Source: Paenibacillus herberti (GTDB lineage Bacteria; Bacillota; Bacilli; Paenibacillales; Paenibacillaceae). Taken from it: a DNA stretch of 64,000 nucleotides. The translations under genes were made by a program, and so were the position numbers. The notes below the pieces were generated by a model. It searched no databases. It saw nothing but the letters and a program-made list of their open reading frames with translations, and was not told the origin of the DNA. Location of the stretch: assembly GCF_002233675.1 (NCBI RefSeq), contig NZ_NMUQ01000001.1, positions 2,024,063-2,088,062 on the forward strand, in the 5' to 3' direction. Below, piece by piece: positions 25,996-34,428 of the stretch (its first letter is position 1; every line of letters begins with the position of its first letter).

Positions 25996-26424
25996 ATGGC
26001 AAATATCGAGCACTTGCAAACCGTACATGTTCCAGCGTCGAAGGTGTATGAAACTTTGACCACCGCTGAAGGATTGTCAGAAATATGGACCAATGAACTC
26101 ATTATTAATAATCAGATTGGCTTTATTAATGAATTTCGATTTGGCAGCGATGACATAACTAAGATGAGAATAGAGGAATTGATCACTAATAAAAAAGTCG
26201 TTTGGCAGTGTATAGATTCAGATCCAGAATGGATTGGTACGATTATTTCCTTTGAAATTCAAGAGAAGAACGGGAAGTCTTTGATTACTTTGCGTCATAC
26301 GAACTGGAAAGAAGTAACGCCATTTTATCGTTCCTGTAACTACAACTGGGCTATTTTCCTTTATAGTCTCAAATCCTATTGTGAAGATGGCGAAGGTATC
26401 CCTTATCATAAACGTAAATTTTAA
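25996..26424 (+). CDS. SRPBCC/AHSA1-type domain protein
   Basis: The 142-residue protein fits the START-like AHSA1 fold: HVPASKVYETLTTAEGLSEIWT at the front, GFINEFRFGSDDI in the middle, GKSLITLRHTNW and a long C-terminal helix NWAIFLYSLKSYCEDGEG. These small cytosolic proteins bind hydrophobic ligands; several act in stress or toxin response, but function is rarely known. AGAAGGGAG lies upstream of the ATG. AT-rich, like the RidA-type gene it faces. Confidence 0.85.
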   Translation: MANIEHLQTVHVPASKVYETLTTAEGLSEIWTNELIINNQIGFINEFRFGSDDITKMRIEELITNKKVVWQCIDSDPEWIGTIISFEIQEKNGKSLITLRHTNWKEVTPFYRSCNYNWAIFLYSLKSYCEDGEGIPYHKRKF

Positions 26425-26444
26425 CATAGCCAAACAAAAAGAAA

Positions 26445-26466
26445 AACCCCAGACATCTCTGGGGTT
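26445..26466. terminator. terminator of second tRNA-Leu
   Basis: AACCCCAGA and TCTGGGGTT form a perfect nine-base stem with a four-base loop. The minus strand continues TTTCTTTTTG, which suits the tRNA transcript; it also closes the SRPBCC gene. Confidence 0.8.
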
Positions 26467-26479
26467 GAATTATAAAATA

Positions 26480-26566
26480 TGGTGCGGTCGAGAGGACTCG
26501 AACCTCCACGGTATTGCTACCACTGGCACCTGAAGCCAGCGCGTCTGCCAATTCCGCCACGACCGC
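26480..26566 (-). tRNA. tRNA-Leu (anticodon CAG), CCA encoded
   Basis: The body is the same as the tRNA at 16.7 kb except for the seventh acceptor pair (G-C instead of A-U). The anticodon loop TTCAGGT gives CAG. The discriminator A is followed by an encoded CCA. A TTGAC-type -35 and TAATAT/TATAAT boxes are found further upstream (about 26600-26640). Confidence 0.95.
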
Positions 26567-26661
26567 ATTGTGTAAGCTGCGAAGATGTCTTCGCTGCAAC
26601 GTTGATTATATTATCATGGGGCTGAAGGACAAGTCAATGTCGCTGGGAAAAGTTCCATAAT

Positions 26662-27108
26662 TCAGAATACGAAGTACGGATTAGCCCGGTATTGCGCTCC
26701 ATCGCCTTCTACTGATGGGGCCTTAGCACCGTAACCCGGCGCAGTTGCATATGCCAGCTCTTCCTGCTCTTGGTCTTCTGTATTGTTGCTGTACTTCTCA
26801 GGAACATAGCCATATGGCTGCATAGCTGCCGTCTGAGGCAGTTGCTGCGGCATTCCATAACATTGATATCCTTGCCCTACTGAGGCAGTTACGTCAGCCT
26901 CATTTGAAGGAGCCGACGAGCCGTAAGGCAAATCATGCAACTTCAACTCGCGGCCTTCCTCTGACGACGGATATAATCCCTCATCACTTGTCAGCCGTCC
27001 CTCTTCATCCTCGATGACAACGATGCCGCAGATCGGACACTTGCCCATCGTCACTCCATTATGCTCAGCATGATTCATGACTGCGTAATCTTCCGGACAT
27101 ACCATCAT
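26662..27108 (-). CDS. zinc-ribbon protein with Tyr/Pro-rich tail
   Basis: Starting at ATG 27108, after AAAGGAGGT, the protein opens VCPEDYAVMNHAEHNG and then KCPICGIVVIEDEEG, a short treble-clef or TFIIB-like zinc site with Cys and perhaps His ligands. The remaining residues are Gln-, Pro- and Tyr-rich (QCYGMPQQLPQT, PYGYVPEKY) and probably disordered. A longer open frame to 27174 is ignored because it lacks a ribosome binding site. It follows the small gene at 27131-27352 by 22 bases, so they form an operon. Function unknown. Confidence 0.75.
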   Translation of the reverse strand: MMVCPEDYAVMNHAEHNGVTMGKCPICGIVVIEDEEGRLTSDEGLYPSSEEGRELKLHDLPYGSSAPSNEADVTASVGQGYQCYGMPQQLPQTAAMQPYGYVPEKYSNNTEDQEQEELAYATAPGYGAKAPSVEGDGAQYRANPYFVF

Positions 27109-27130
27109 ACTTATTACCTCCTTTGGTCGT

Positions 27131-27352
27131 TCAGGATTGAACGATACGGGGAGATGATGCAGGCTGGTAAACATAACTGCGGCTCAGCTTAACGACTCTT
27201 TTGTTCGGCCTGCGGATCATGACGGAATCGTCATCCCAAGCCACTACGATGCCAACGACATCGTTCTGCTCCATCTCATCCCGGACAACCCTGACTTTCT
27301 CTCCCGACTGGCGATATTCGTCCAGCAGCGATTCTTCGACGTTGTTATTCAT
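27131..27352 (-). CDS. small conserved-looking protein, SH3-like barrel
   Basis: Seventy-three residues with strand-rich core KVRVVRDEMEQNDVVGIVVA followed by DDDSVMIRRPNKRVVKLSRS, as in Sm- or SH3-like small barrels. AAAGGGGTAATTGTA precedes the ATG. It is encoded directly before the zinc-ribbon gene. A role in RNA or protein binding could be guessed, but no family is recognised. Confidence 0.7.
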   Translation of the reverse strand: MNNNVEESLLDEYRQSGEKVRVVRDEMEQNDVVGIVVAWDDDSVMIRRPNKRVVKLSRSYVYQPASSPRIVQS

Positions 27353-27445
27353 TACAATTACCCCTTTATGTACATTTTCAATCTCCGAGCATCAGAGCGG
27401 CTACACCAATAACATGAAGCAATACTGTCTCTAATATGAAAAAAA

Positions 27446-27481
27446 GACCTCCAGGCCCTGCCCCGGGCATATCTGGAGGTC
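27446..27481 (-). terminator. terminator
   Basis: GACCTCCAG and CTGGAGGTC enclose a GC-rich loop; the minus strand continues with seven Ts. It ends the 27493-27822 gene. Confidence 0.85.
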
Positions 27482-27492
27482 GCGCTATGCGA

Positions 27493-27822
27493 TTATTCTG
27501 CGTTGCCGACATGCTCCTTCGTATCATTCGTCTCGTACCACTCATCTAGAACACGAGAACTCATAACTCGCTTGGAGATGTAGTCGGACTGGCGCTCTGT
27601 GAACAGACCGTTCCACTCTACCCTCAGCTCTTCACAGAGCTTAACGATCGTCAGCAGTTCCGACCAAGCTACATAGCGCTTATACCAGAAAAATTGAGGA
27701 TGCTCGATCATGTACGGATACAGATCGTCAAACTCAGTATGCTTGCAATCGAGCGCACGCTCGAAGTGAATTTTGGCAGCGGACAGCTTGGCTTCAAAGA
27801 AACCGGGATTTACGTTTTCCAT
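27493..27822 (-). CDS. hypothetical protein
   Basis: The 109-residue cytosolic protein is mostly helical, with aromatic-rich HPQFFWYKRYVAWSELL in the middle and an acidic C-terminus. The ATG has the plausible site AAGGGGAGGC about ten bases upstream. A terminator follows closely, so it is a single-gene unit. I recognise no family. Confidence 0.65.
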   Translation of the reverse strand: MENVNPGFFEAKLSAAKIHFERALDCKHTEFDDLYPYMIEHPQFFWYKRYVAWSELLTIVKLCEELRVEWNGLFTERQSDYISKRVMSSRVLDEWYETNDTKEHVGNAE

Positions 27823-27940
27823 CGCCTTATGCCTCCCCTTGAAGATCTCTGTTCTTCCCCATTATAGGGTAAATGTATCTAACGGGAAAGGGTAGAATTA
27901 CATTCCCTGGATGGACAGCACCAGCGTGGCAAACCTTCTG

Positions 27941-28513
27941 CTAATCCTCGAAAGTAATCCGGCCGTTGTCCAGCGAGCTGATCCGGGCCAGGGATTCCAC
28001 TCGAATGCCATTTTCCCTAAGCGTTCTGCCGCCAGCTTGGAAGCTTTTTTCCACGGCAACTCCGAGTCCGACCAGATGCGCTCCAGAGCGCTCAATAATA
28101 CGCACGAGACCTCTCGCTGCATCGCCATTGGCAATAATGTCATCGATGAACAGCAGCCTGTCATCCGGCGACAGAAGGGATTTTGATACCATCAGATCGG
28201 TCACGATTCCCTTGGTAAAAGAAGGAACCCGCTCCGAATAATGATCGGGATCAGCAATCAATGTTTTTTTGCGCCTTGCGAACAATAGGGGGACATTCAG
28301 CTCTAAAGCCGTAGCGAAGCTCACCGGAATGCCCGAAGATTCAACCGTAATGACCTTGGTCACTCCATCCTCAGCGAATCTACGTGCGAACTCGCGGCCC
28401 ATCTCCATCGTGAGCGCAGGGTCAACCTGATGGTTGAGAATGGCATCGAGCATCACAACGTCGCTGGACATAATGGACGCCTCCTGCAAGATCCTTTGTT
28501 TCAACAGTTCCAT
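27941..28513 (-). CDS. xpt: xanthine phosphoribosyltransferase
   Basis: The enzyme salvages xanthine with PRPP to make XMP. The type-I PRTase signature LLFIDDIIANGDAARG (about 120-135) binds PRPP; VITVESSGIPVSFATALEL and VPLLFARRKK are characteristic of the Xpt subgroup. The length of 190 residues is standard. In Bacillus xpt is controlled by a guanine riboswitch; I looked at the 150 bases upstream and do not see the conserved loops, so regulation differs here. It is divergent from ykvI. Confidence 0.92.
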   Translation of the reverse strand: MELLKQRILQEASIMSSDVVMLDAILNHQVDPALTMEMGREFARRFAEDGVTKVITVESSGIPVSFATALELNVPLLFARRKKTLIADPDHYSERVPSFTKGIVTDLMVSKSLLSPDDRLLFIDDIIANGDAARGLVRIIERSGAHLVGLGVAVEKSFQAGGRTLRENGIRVESLARISSLDNGRITFED

Positions 28514-28664
28514 AACAACCCTTGTCCCTTCATCCGAATTCTTTTCGTTAAATTATCACAGCTTGGCGATTCCTGCAAGCCATGCCTTTTTGCCTTGAAG
28601 GCATGCCTGTCCCCGAACGGACATAGGATGTAAGGACAGACTTACGAGTATCGGGGGCGAAGCT

Positions 28665-29714
28665 ATGCCGGGACGTACAGGACGCGTGCTGCAAATCGGA
28701 TTTACGTACATGGGCACCGTAGTCGGTGCTGGATTCGCCACAGGACAGGAAATCCTGCAATTTTTCACCCGTTACGGCCAGTGGGCCGTGTTAACGATCG
28801 CATTTTCTACCTTTTTCTTCATCTGGCTCGGCGCCAAAATGATGCTGCTCGCCGGTGAGATCGGCGCCAAATCATACGAAGACCTCAACAAAGCACTGTT
28901 CGGGCCAAAAATCGGACAACTTGTCAGCTACTTCATGCTCGTCGTCCTACTCGGCGTCAACGCTGTCATGTTGGCGGGAGCTGGGACGATCTTTTATGAA
29001 AACTGGAACATCTCCTACCAGACCGGTCTTGTCGTCACCCTTATTGCCTGCTTCCTGATGCTGCGCCGCGGCATGAATGCAATTCTAACCGTAAACAGCA
29101 TCGTTGTCCCTTTCATGCTGCTGTTTACCGTGATCCTGCTCTACAACACCTTCAACTCACCCGGCGCGGATCGCTGGATAACGATGACCACCGATGATTC
29201 ACTGCTGCGAATATGGAGTGCACCGCTGCTTTATACCGCCTTCAACCTTGCTATGGCGCAAGCCGTCCTCGTCCCGCTCGGAGCGCAAATAGAGGATCGC
29301 CAAGCAATCCGCTGGGGTTCATTGTTTGGCGGAATAGGCATCGGCTTCATGCTACTTGCAGGTCATATCGCTCTGTCCTCGCATATGCCAGGAGTCCAAC
29401 AATTTGAAATTCCAATGGGCGGCGTCGCGCGGCAGCTGGGTTACGCCATCCAGTTCATCTACATTTTCCTCATCTTCTCGGAAATTTTCACCACGCTAAT
29501 CGCCGATATTTATGGGCTGGCACTGCAGCTTCAGCAACGAGTATCAATTCCGCGCAATCTGCTGCTGCTCATTATCCTTGTCATCTGTTATCTTCTCAGC
29601 CAGATTGGCTTTGGACCGCTCGTGTCTACCCTTTATCCGTTGTTCGGACTGTTCAGCCTAGGTTGGCTTGTGCTCATGATGCTCAAAAAAACCGGAAAAA
29701 GAAGAGGGAGCTAA
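28665..29714 (+). CDS. ykvI: YkvI-type membrane protein
   Basis: About ten hydrophobic helices, starting IGFTYMGTVVGAGFATGQEI, the broken-helix motif also seen in APC-superfamily transporters; GAKSYEDLNKALFG and VLVPLGAQIEDRQAIRWG are typical of the YkvI group. A transport role is probable but the substrate is not known. GGGGGCGAAGCT lies before the ATG. It is convergent with the glycosyltransferase gene; their stop codons overlap by four bases. Confidence 0.85.
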   Translation: MPGRTGRVLQIGFTYMGTVVGAGFATGQEILQFFTRYGQWAVLTIAFSTFFFIWLGAKMMLLAGEIGAKSYEDLNKALFGPKIGQLVSYFMLVVLLGVNAVMLAGAGTIFYENWNISYQTGLVVTLIACFLMLRRGMNAILTVNSIVVPFMLLFTVILLYNTFNSPGADRWITMTTDDSLLRIWSAPLLYTAFNLAMAQAVLVPLGAQIEDRQAIRWGSLFGGIGIGFMLLAGHIALSSHMPGVQQFEIPMGGVARQLGYAIQFIYIFLIFSEIFTTLIADIYGLALQLQQRVSIPRNLLLLIILVICYLLSQIGFGPLVSTLYPLFGLFSLGWLVLMMLKKTGKRRGS

Positions 29715-30853
29715 TTGCCCCCTGCCGCCTCCGGTGCCGTATCCAGATAAACCTGCTTCAATTGCGAGATTACTCTCGTGAGCGAGTAGGCTTTTTTGGC
29801 TTTGTCCCAGGCGGCCCGCGCCAGATGATAGCGGAACGTCGGATCTACGATGAGACGCTCCAGCGCGAGCGCCAGCGCCGCAGCATCTTCCGGCGGCACA
29901 AGCAGACCGTTCACACCTTCTTCGATCTGTTCACCAATGCCGCCGACATCGGTGCCAACTAGCGCAAGCCAGCATAACGCGGCTTCGGCGAATACGCTGC
30001 CGAAAGCCTCGGCGCGGGAAGGCAATACGAAGACGTCGAAGAACGGCATGAATTCCTCCGGATGAAGCATGTAACCGTAAAAAATGATATCGTCGTACAG
30101 GTTCAGTTCAACCGCAAGCGCCTCTAGCTCTTTGCGAATCGGACCGTCGCCTATAATATGAAGCACAAACGGATGGCCCTTTTGCTTCAGCTCAGCGCAT
30201 GCCCGGAACAGAATATCCAGCCCTTTCGCCGGCACAAGCCGGCATACCGTTATGAGCTGAGGAACTTCATTCTCATGGCTGATCGGCTTGAAGCGCCGCT
30301 CGTCAAAGCCGTTGGCGATGATACCGACCTGTTCAGGATGATCCATATGAGGGGTCATGTATAGCTTGAACGATTCCGACACCGTTAAAATCCGGTCGGC
30401 TGCATGCTCCAATTCCCGATAGATCGAAGTCAGGAATTGATGCTCGATCCCGCCTTCCTGAATTTTACCGTTCAAAATCAACTCGCGCTCATAGCTGGAA
30501 TGAATAGTCACGATGAGCGGAGTGTCTGGAAACACCTGTTTCATAACTAGCGCTGCCACTGGATGATGGGCATGGATAAGATCATACTTGCGTTTAATCC
30601 GCATCTTCGTCCACCATAAATAGTCGCTTAACGTCTGCAAATACTTGGCGGCAATCGGATTATCCCGGTACAGCTCTATATCAAAGGTATGGAGCTTAAC
30701 CTCCTCCGTTCCCTTGCCCCTGATGCGCTTGGGAAGCGAAAACAGGTCTGTAGGCCAGCCGACCTTGTTGAAGCGGTCCTGCATATAAGGAACCATCGAA
30801 GATACGCCCCCGGGCTGCTCCGGAGGGAAAAATAAAGCCTGTAATATTTCCAT
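29711..30853 (-). CDS. glycosyltransferase family 4
   Basis: A GT-B fold enzyme of 380 residues. The N-domain starts LQALFFPPEQPGGVSSMVPYM; YDLIHAHHPVAALV and GIIANGFDERRF link to the C-domain, where ITVCRLVPAKGLDILFRA and PSRAEAFGSVFAEAAL (EX7E) contact the sugar nucleotide. No signal or helix, so it is cytosolic or peripheral at the membrane. AAGGAGACAGG precedes the ATG. It may act in exopolysaccharide, spore or lipid glycosylation. A LexA-like box lies upstream. Confidence 0.9.
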   Translation of the reverse strand: MEILQALFFPPEQPGGVSSMVPYMQDRFNKVGWPTDLFSLPKRIRGKGTEEVKLHTFDIELYRDNPIAAKYLQTLSDYLWWTKMRIKRKYDLIHAHHPVAALVMKQVFPDTPLIVTIHSSYERELILNGKIQEGGIEHQFLTSIYRELEHAADRILTVSESFKLYMTPHMDHPEQVGIIANGFDERRFKPISHENEVPQLITVCRLVPAKGLDILFRACAELKQKGHPFVLHIIGDGPIRKELEALAVELNLYDDIIFYGYMLHPEEFMPFFDVFVLPSRAEAFGSVFAEAALCWLALVGTDVGGIGEQIEEGVNGLLVPPEDAAALALALERLIVDPTFRYHLARAAWDKAKKAYSLTRVISQLKQVYLDTAPEAAGGN

Positions 30854-30891
30854 CTTACCTGTCTCCTTAAAAGCTTCGCCATGTTATAATA

Positions 30892-30903
30892 GAACAAATG
30901 TTC
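30892..30903. promoter_or_regulatory. LexA/SOS-box-like site
   Basis: GAAC-AAAT-GTTC, with a trailing C, agrees at 13 of 14 positions with the Bacillus LexA consensus CGAACRNRYGTTYC. It directly follows TATAAT (30885-30890), so a repressor here would block the promoter facing the diguanylate cyclase; it is also 39 bases upstream of the glycosyltransferase start. Confidence 0.5.
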
Positions 30904-31019
30904 CCTCTCATGAAGGAAGCGTGAACAGCCGATATGCTAATGGCGGTCAATTCTCGCTGCCGCGCCTGCAAGATTCATTGCAATGTCAAGCCCATGCTGA
31001 GTAGACGGAGTGTATTCCC

Positions 31020-32192
31020 ATGACCAATTGGCCTCAGACTTCGGCCATCCAGCTGTTCGCTTCTTCCAGCACGATTACCGTGCTAGCTTTGATGATTTTC
31101 ATGGGGGTGAAGCTTTACCGCAGCTACCGCCGCCATCCGGTTTACCGGCTGCTCATTTTCATTCTGTCCTTGCTTATGATCCGGCAGCTTATGCTGCTCA
31201 CCGGCATGGACCAGAGCGATTCACCGCCGATATTGCAGTTGGCTACTCGTTTGCTCGGCATCTTTTCCTTTATTATTATAAACTTTGTCTTCATGAAATT
31301 ATATAGCCATCCGGGAGCGAGGCTGCGAGGAACACCGTTCGTAATCATGGCTTCTCTGGCCTTTCTGATTGCCGGAGCTGAGATTCTGATGAATCCGATT
31401 CTGCTGAACAGCGCGGCCGGCAATGGCATCATGCCGCTCGTTGCCTTGGATTTCTACGGCATTCTGGTCAATTTCCTGATCCTGCTAGATACCCGCGGCG
31501 TCGAGCTGCGCACCAAATATTCCGCCAGCCTGATTCTCTATTTTGCAGCGGATCTTGCGCTAGTAACCGATCGGTACGTGTTCCAGGGCAGCTTGCCGCT
31601 GCTGCTCATGATTTCGCGGATGCTGCCTGTCGTTTATTTTACGCTGCTGTTCCTGCTTCTGTTCGAGTGGGTGGTTGAGCGCTTGCTGACTACTTACCGT
31701 TCTTCGATTACAGACGGCCTTACCGGGCTCTACAATCGCCGGCACTTTAATCAGAAGGCTGAGCAGTTGATGCGACACGGCATGGGAATTGCCGTTATCT
31801 TTTGCGACATAGACAACTTCAAGAAGCTTAATGATACACAGGGCCATCATCGAGCGGACGGTGTACTGGAGCAGATCGCCGAGATGATGCGCGAGCTTGT
31901 GCAAGGCATTGGTTCCGCTGGCCGCTATGGCGGCGAAGAGCTGCTGCTTGTAGTGAGCACCAAGGAGAAGGTTGCAGAGCTTGCCGAGACGCTGCGGCGG
32001 CGCATCGAGGAGGAGACGATCGTCACCGTAAGCATCGGCGTCAGCTTCTCCCGCCAAGGAGTTAGCTTAGACCAAATCGTGCAGGAATCGGACGAGGCAA
32101 TGTACCGCTCCAAAACCACTGGCAAAAATCGCGTCACGATCGTGAATGCACCGACGCGCAGTCCAAGAAGCAAAAAGGCATCTCCCGTTTGA
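31020..32192 (+). CDS. membrane-bound diguanylate cyclase (GGDEF)
   Basis: Six or seven N-terminal helices (1-222) form a membrane sensor, followed by a GGDEF domain from ITDGLTGLYNRRHF. FCDIDNFKKLND provides metal and guanine contacts and RYGGEELLLV (304-308, GGEEL) is the active-site loop. This variant is acceptable for the family, so c-di-GMP synthesis is likely. No EAL domain or inhibitory RxxD site is evident. The site GGAG is ten bases before the ATG. The terminator hairpin includes the stop codon. A LexA-like box lies in its promoter region. Confidence 0.9.
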   Translation: MTNWPQTSAIQLFASSSTITVLALMIFMGVKLYRSYRRHPVYRLLIFILSLLMIRQLMLLTGMDQSDSPPILQLATRLLGIFSFIIINFVFMKLYSHPGARLRGTPFVIMASLAFLIAGAEILMNPILLNSAAGNGIMPLVALDFYGILVNFLILLDTRGVELRTKYSASLILYFAADLALVTDRYVFQGSLPLLLMISRMLPVVYFTLLFLLLFEWVVERLLTTYRSSITDGLTGLYNRRHFNQKAEQLMRHGMGIAVIFCDIDNFKKLNDTQGHHRADGVLEQIAEMMRELVQGIGSAGRYGGEELLLVVSTKEKVAELAETLRRRIEEETIVTVSIGVSFSRQGVSLDQIVQESDEAMYRSKTTGKNRVTIVNAPTRSPRSKKASPV

Positions 32193-32209
32193 TCGGGAGA
32201 TGCCTTTTT
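32172..32209 (+). terminator. terminator spanning the stop codon
   Basis: AAAAAGGCATCTCCCG and its exact complement around TTTGAT form a 16-base stem ending in five Ts. The TGA of the diguanylate cyclase gene lies in the loop, so the end of the coding region is inside the terminator. Confidence 0.9.
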
Positions 32210-32233
32210 GCTAGGTGAGTGAGAGCAGTTCGC

Positions 32234-32947
32234 CTAAGCACCGCTGCTCAGGCCGTATTCGGAAGCAGCCGTTTGCCCGGAGACAAGACGAATCGCCGCG
32301 GGCAGCTGCGACAGCTCCGTGATGACGGCGTCCGGCAGCATCGCTGTCTCATTCGGCCAAGGCTGGGAATGCTTCAGCCACACTGACTTCATGCCGCTGA
32401 AATAAGCTCCCTGAATATCATTTACAGGGTGGTCTCCAACAAACAACGTCTGCTCAGGTGACGATCCAAGCTGGCTTAGAGCTCTAGCAAAAATGCCTGG
32501 ATGAGGTTTTTTGCAGCCTGCCGATTCCGATATAGTGATCGTTTCAAACCAACCGCCGATGCCGGTTCGTTCGATTTTACCGCGCTGAATGCAGTCCCGA
32601 CCGTTCGTCACAATTCCGAGCCGATAAAAAGGCCGCAATGCCGCCAGCAATTCTCGAGCCCCTGGCATTAACCGGGAGCTGCTGACGTACTCCTGATCAT
32701 AAAAAGCGTAGAGCTCCTCCCATCCCGCATTGCTGCGGCAGGGCAACTGCTCTAACAGCTCGCGGAATAGCTGTGGTTTGCTTTTATAACCCCTCTCATC
32801 CAGCTCAATCAAGCGCTTGATCCATTGTGGCCGCTCTTCGGGAGAAACGTCGGCGTATCGATCGGCTAATCGCTCTGCGAATTCGCGGAAGCCCTCTGCC
32901 CGGTCTAACAACGTATCGTCCAAGTCAAACAATATGGCTCGAATCAT
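32234..32947 (-). CDS. HAD superfamily hydrolase
   Basis: Haloacid dehalogenase-type phosphatase of 237 residues. Motif I is LFDLDDTLLD with nucleophile Asp, motif II GIVTNG, motif III Lys in GCKKPHPGIF, motif IV FVGDHPVNDI. A helical cap sits between motifs I and II. These remove phosphate from small metabolites such as nucleotides or sugar phosphates. ATG 32947 is chosen, since GGGAGGGGG precedes it; an upstream ATG lies in that site. It follows the metallophosphoesterase gene closely, forming an operon. Confidence 0.9.
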   Translation of the reverse strand: MIRAILFDLDDTLLDRAEGFREFAERLADRYADVSPEERPQWIKRLIELDERGYKSKPQLFRELLEQLPCRSNAGWEELYAFYDQEYVSSSRLMPGARELLAALRPFYRLGIVTNGRDCIQRGKIERTGIGGWFETITISESAGCKKPHPGIFARALSQLGSSPEQTLFVGDHPVNDIQGAYFSGMKSVWLKHSQPWPNETAMLPDAVITELSQLPAAIRLVSGQTAASEYGLSSGA

Positions 32948-32974
32948 CAGTTGTCCCCCTCCCATTCGATTCGC

Positions 32975-33700
32975 CTAAGAAGGCAACCCACGGTAACGCG
33001 CTGTCAGCAGCTCCTGTCGGTAAAGCTCAAGCTCAGGCATATTGGCTTCCTCAGCGGCATGTATGGCACTCGCTATGTCATAGGGGACACGGACTAGCTG
33101 TAGCGAAAAGGAAGCTGCCTGTAAAGAGTTTTCCACGCCCTCCAAAATGGCGTAAGAGGCTTGGGGGAGATCCAGTGGATTGCCAGCGCTTCCCGTGTTG
33201 AACAATAAACGACCCCCAAGATGCTGTGAATAAGCCTGATGGATGTCGCCATAACCGAGCACATCGGCAACCTGTCCGCCAGCTTCCGGGGGCTCGAATA
33301 AGGAGAGACGGTCTTCCAGCGAATGCCAGGGTTGAATGCGCCGATAAACGCTTTGAGGTGAGGCATGAACAAGCCGGACTAAACGCCCGCTCAGCTGAAG
33401 CTCCACACAGAAGGGAAGCTCCTGCAAATAACGCAGCCTCTCTTCACCGAGCTGACGTTGATGCCACTTGAGCGTCTCAATGTCTGTTGGATTGCCAAGA
33501 AATTCGTCCCAGTTGCCACGAATGACCCGCTCGCATCTTTCTCGGATGATATCTACCGCTTCTGCTGAATCCGGACCCTTGCCTGCCAGATCCCCGAGAC
33601 AGAAAATACGGCCGATGCCACGGGAGTCGATATCGTCCAGCACCGCCCGCAGAGCCGGCATATTGCCATGAATGTCGGATATGATCGCGATCCGAACCAT
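32975..33700 (-). CDS. calcineurin-like metallophosphoesterase
   Basis: Motifs of the YfcE/prpA-like phosphoesterase fold are present: SDIHGN (metal Asp and His), LGDLAGKGP, GNWDEF in place of the common GNHD, VHASP and GYGDIHQ then NTGSAGNPLD. The Trp where His is usual in GNHD and the altered GHTH are seen in some members. It is cytosolic and 241 residues long. Its gene precedes the HAD gene by 27 bases, suggesting both process phosphorylated small molecules. Confidence 0.88.
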   Translation of the reverse strand: MVRIAIISDIHGNMPALRAVLDDIDSRGIGRIFCLGDLAGKGPDSAEAVDIIRERCERVIRGNWDEFLGNPTDIETLKWHQRQLGEERLRYLQELPFCVELQLSGRLVRLVHASPQSVYRRIQPWHSLEDRLSLFEPPEAGGQVADVLGYGDIHQAYSQHLGGRLLFNTGSAGNPLDLPQASYAILEGVENSLQAASFSLQLVRVPYDIASAIHAAEEANMPELELYRQELLTARYRGLPS

Positions 33701-33834
33701 TGAATCCCTCCTTGCAAGCGGATACTATCACGTATATGAGCAAAAGGTTGAGATATAAGCTGAACTTAGAAATTTAATAGCGGAACTCGCTCCGCTAGCC
33801 AATCCTTCTTCCGAGAAGGACCAATCCACGCCAC

Positions 33835-34341
33835 CTATCCGCCTCTAAGCACCTTAACATCGGCGGACAAGATTGTCTCCCCTTCGTACATCAAAAACCT
33901 TCCCTCCTGCCATTCAATACGCAGAAGTTTACGGTCATCGGACTGGAATTGCCATATATGGAGCTCTCCGGACGGCCCATGAGGGGATCTTCCTTGTGAC
34001 GAAACGGGGCTTGAATACTGCTCCTCAAGATAATAATTCGTGCCGTCCAGCTCCATGGTGGAAGGGACTTCCTCGATGGAGTCTAACCGGCCGTCAATCG
34101 GCGTGTAAAGCGTGTACTCTGTTTGCTCGCGATCCTCAATGTGAAGATAACGGAGCTCCGCTCCATCTTGGAGCGTCAGAAACGTTTCTTTACGCCGGAA
34201 ATTCCGCGTGTGGCCGATAACCTCGTAAGTAATAAGAGAAACTTCACATATATCGCCGGGTCCTACCGTCAAAATACTCTTCTCTTGCTTAGGCGGCTCA
34301 GGCTTGCGAACCAAATTGGCCACCCTTTTGAATAAGCTCAT
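33835..34341 (-). CDS. DUF4178-like protein
   Basis: The 168-residue cytosolic protein is rich in beta strands: PGDICEVSLITYEVIGHTRN, FLTLQDGAELRYLHIED and LHIWQFQSDDRKLLRIEW, a pattern I associate with the DUF4178 group, often encoded near PspA or membrane-stress genes. Start ATG 34341 follows AAGGGGGAAGAGAG. It lies 87 bases after pspA on the same strand with a hairpin between, so it is probably coexpressed at a lower level. Confidence 0.7.
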   Translation of the reverse strand: MSLFKRVANLVRKPEPPKQEKSILTVGPGDICEVSLITYEVIGHTRNFRRKETFLTLQDGAELRYLHIEDREQTEYTLYTPIDGRLDSIEEVPSTMELDGTNYYLEEQYSSPVSSQGRSPHGPSGELHIWQFQSDDRKLLRIEWQEGRFLMYEGETILSADVKVLRGG

Positions 34342-34385
34342 CTCTCTTCCCCCTTGCTCCGAAAGTTGCAAAAACCATAGGTAGA

Positions 34386-34420
34386 AGGGGCAGCCGCAGT
34401 TTTGCTGCGAGCCTGCCCCT
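34386..34420 (-). terminator. hairpin between pspA and the DUF4178-like gene
   Basis: AGGGGCAG and CTGCCCCT with an inner CGCAG/CTGCG extension make a very stable structure. There is no long T-run directly after, so it may be an attenuator or RNA-stabilising element rather than a full terminator. Confidence 0.55.
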
Positions 34421-34428
34421 GGAGTAGA

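Noticed and set aside
25732-26028. 98-codon minus-strand frame
   Set aside because: It covers the promoter region of the SRPBCC gene and has the composition of non-coding AT-rich DNA.
26369-26599. 76-codon frame with ELADALASGASGSNTVEVRVL
   Set aside because: This peptide is the well-known false translation of a tRNA-Leu gene.
28514-28664. Guanine riboswitch before xpt
   Set aside because: Expected from Bacillus, but the conserved loop sequences and paired arms are not present in the upstream region.
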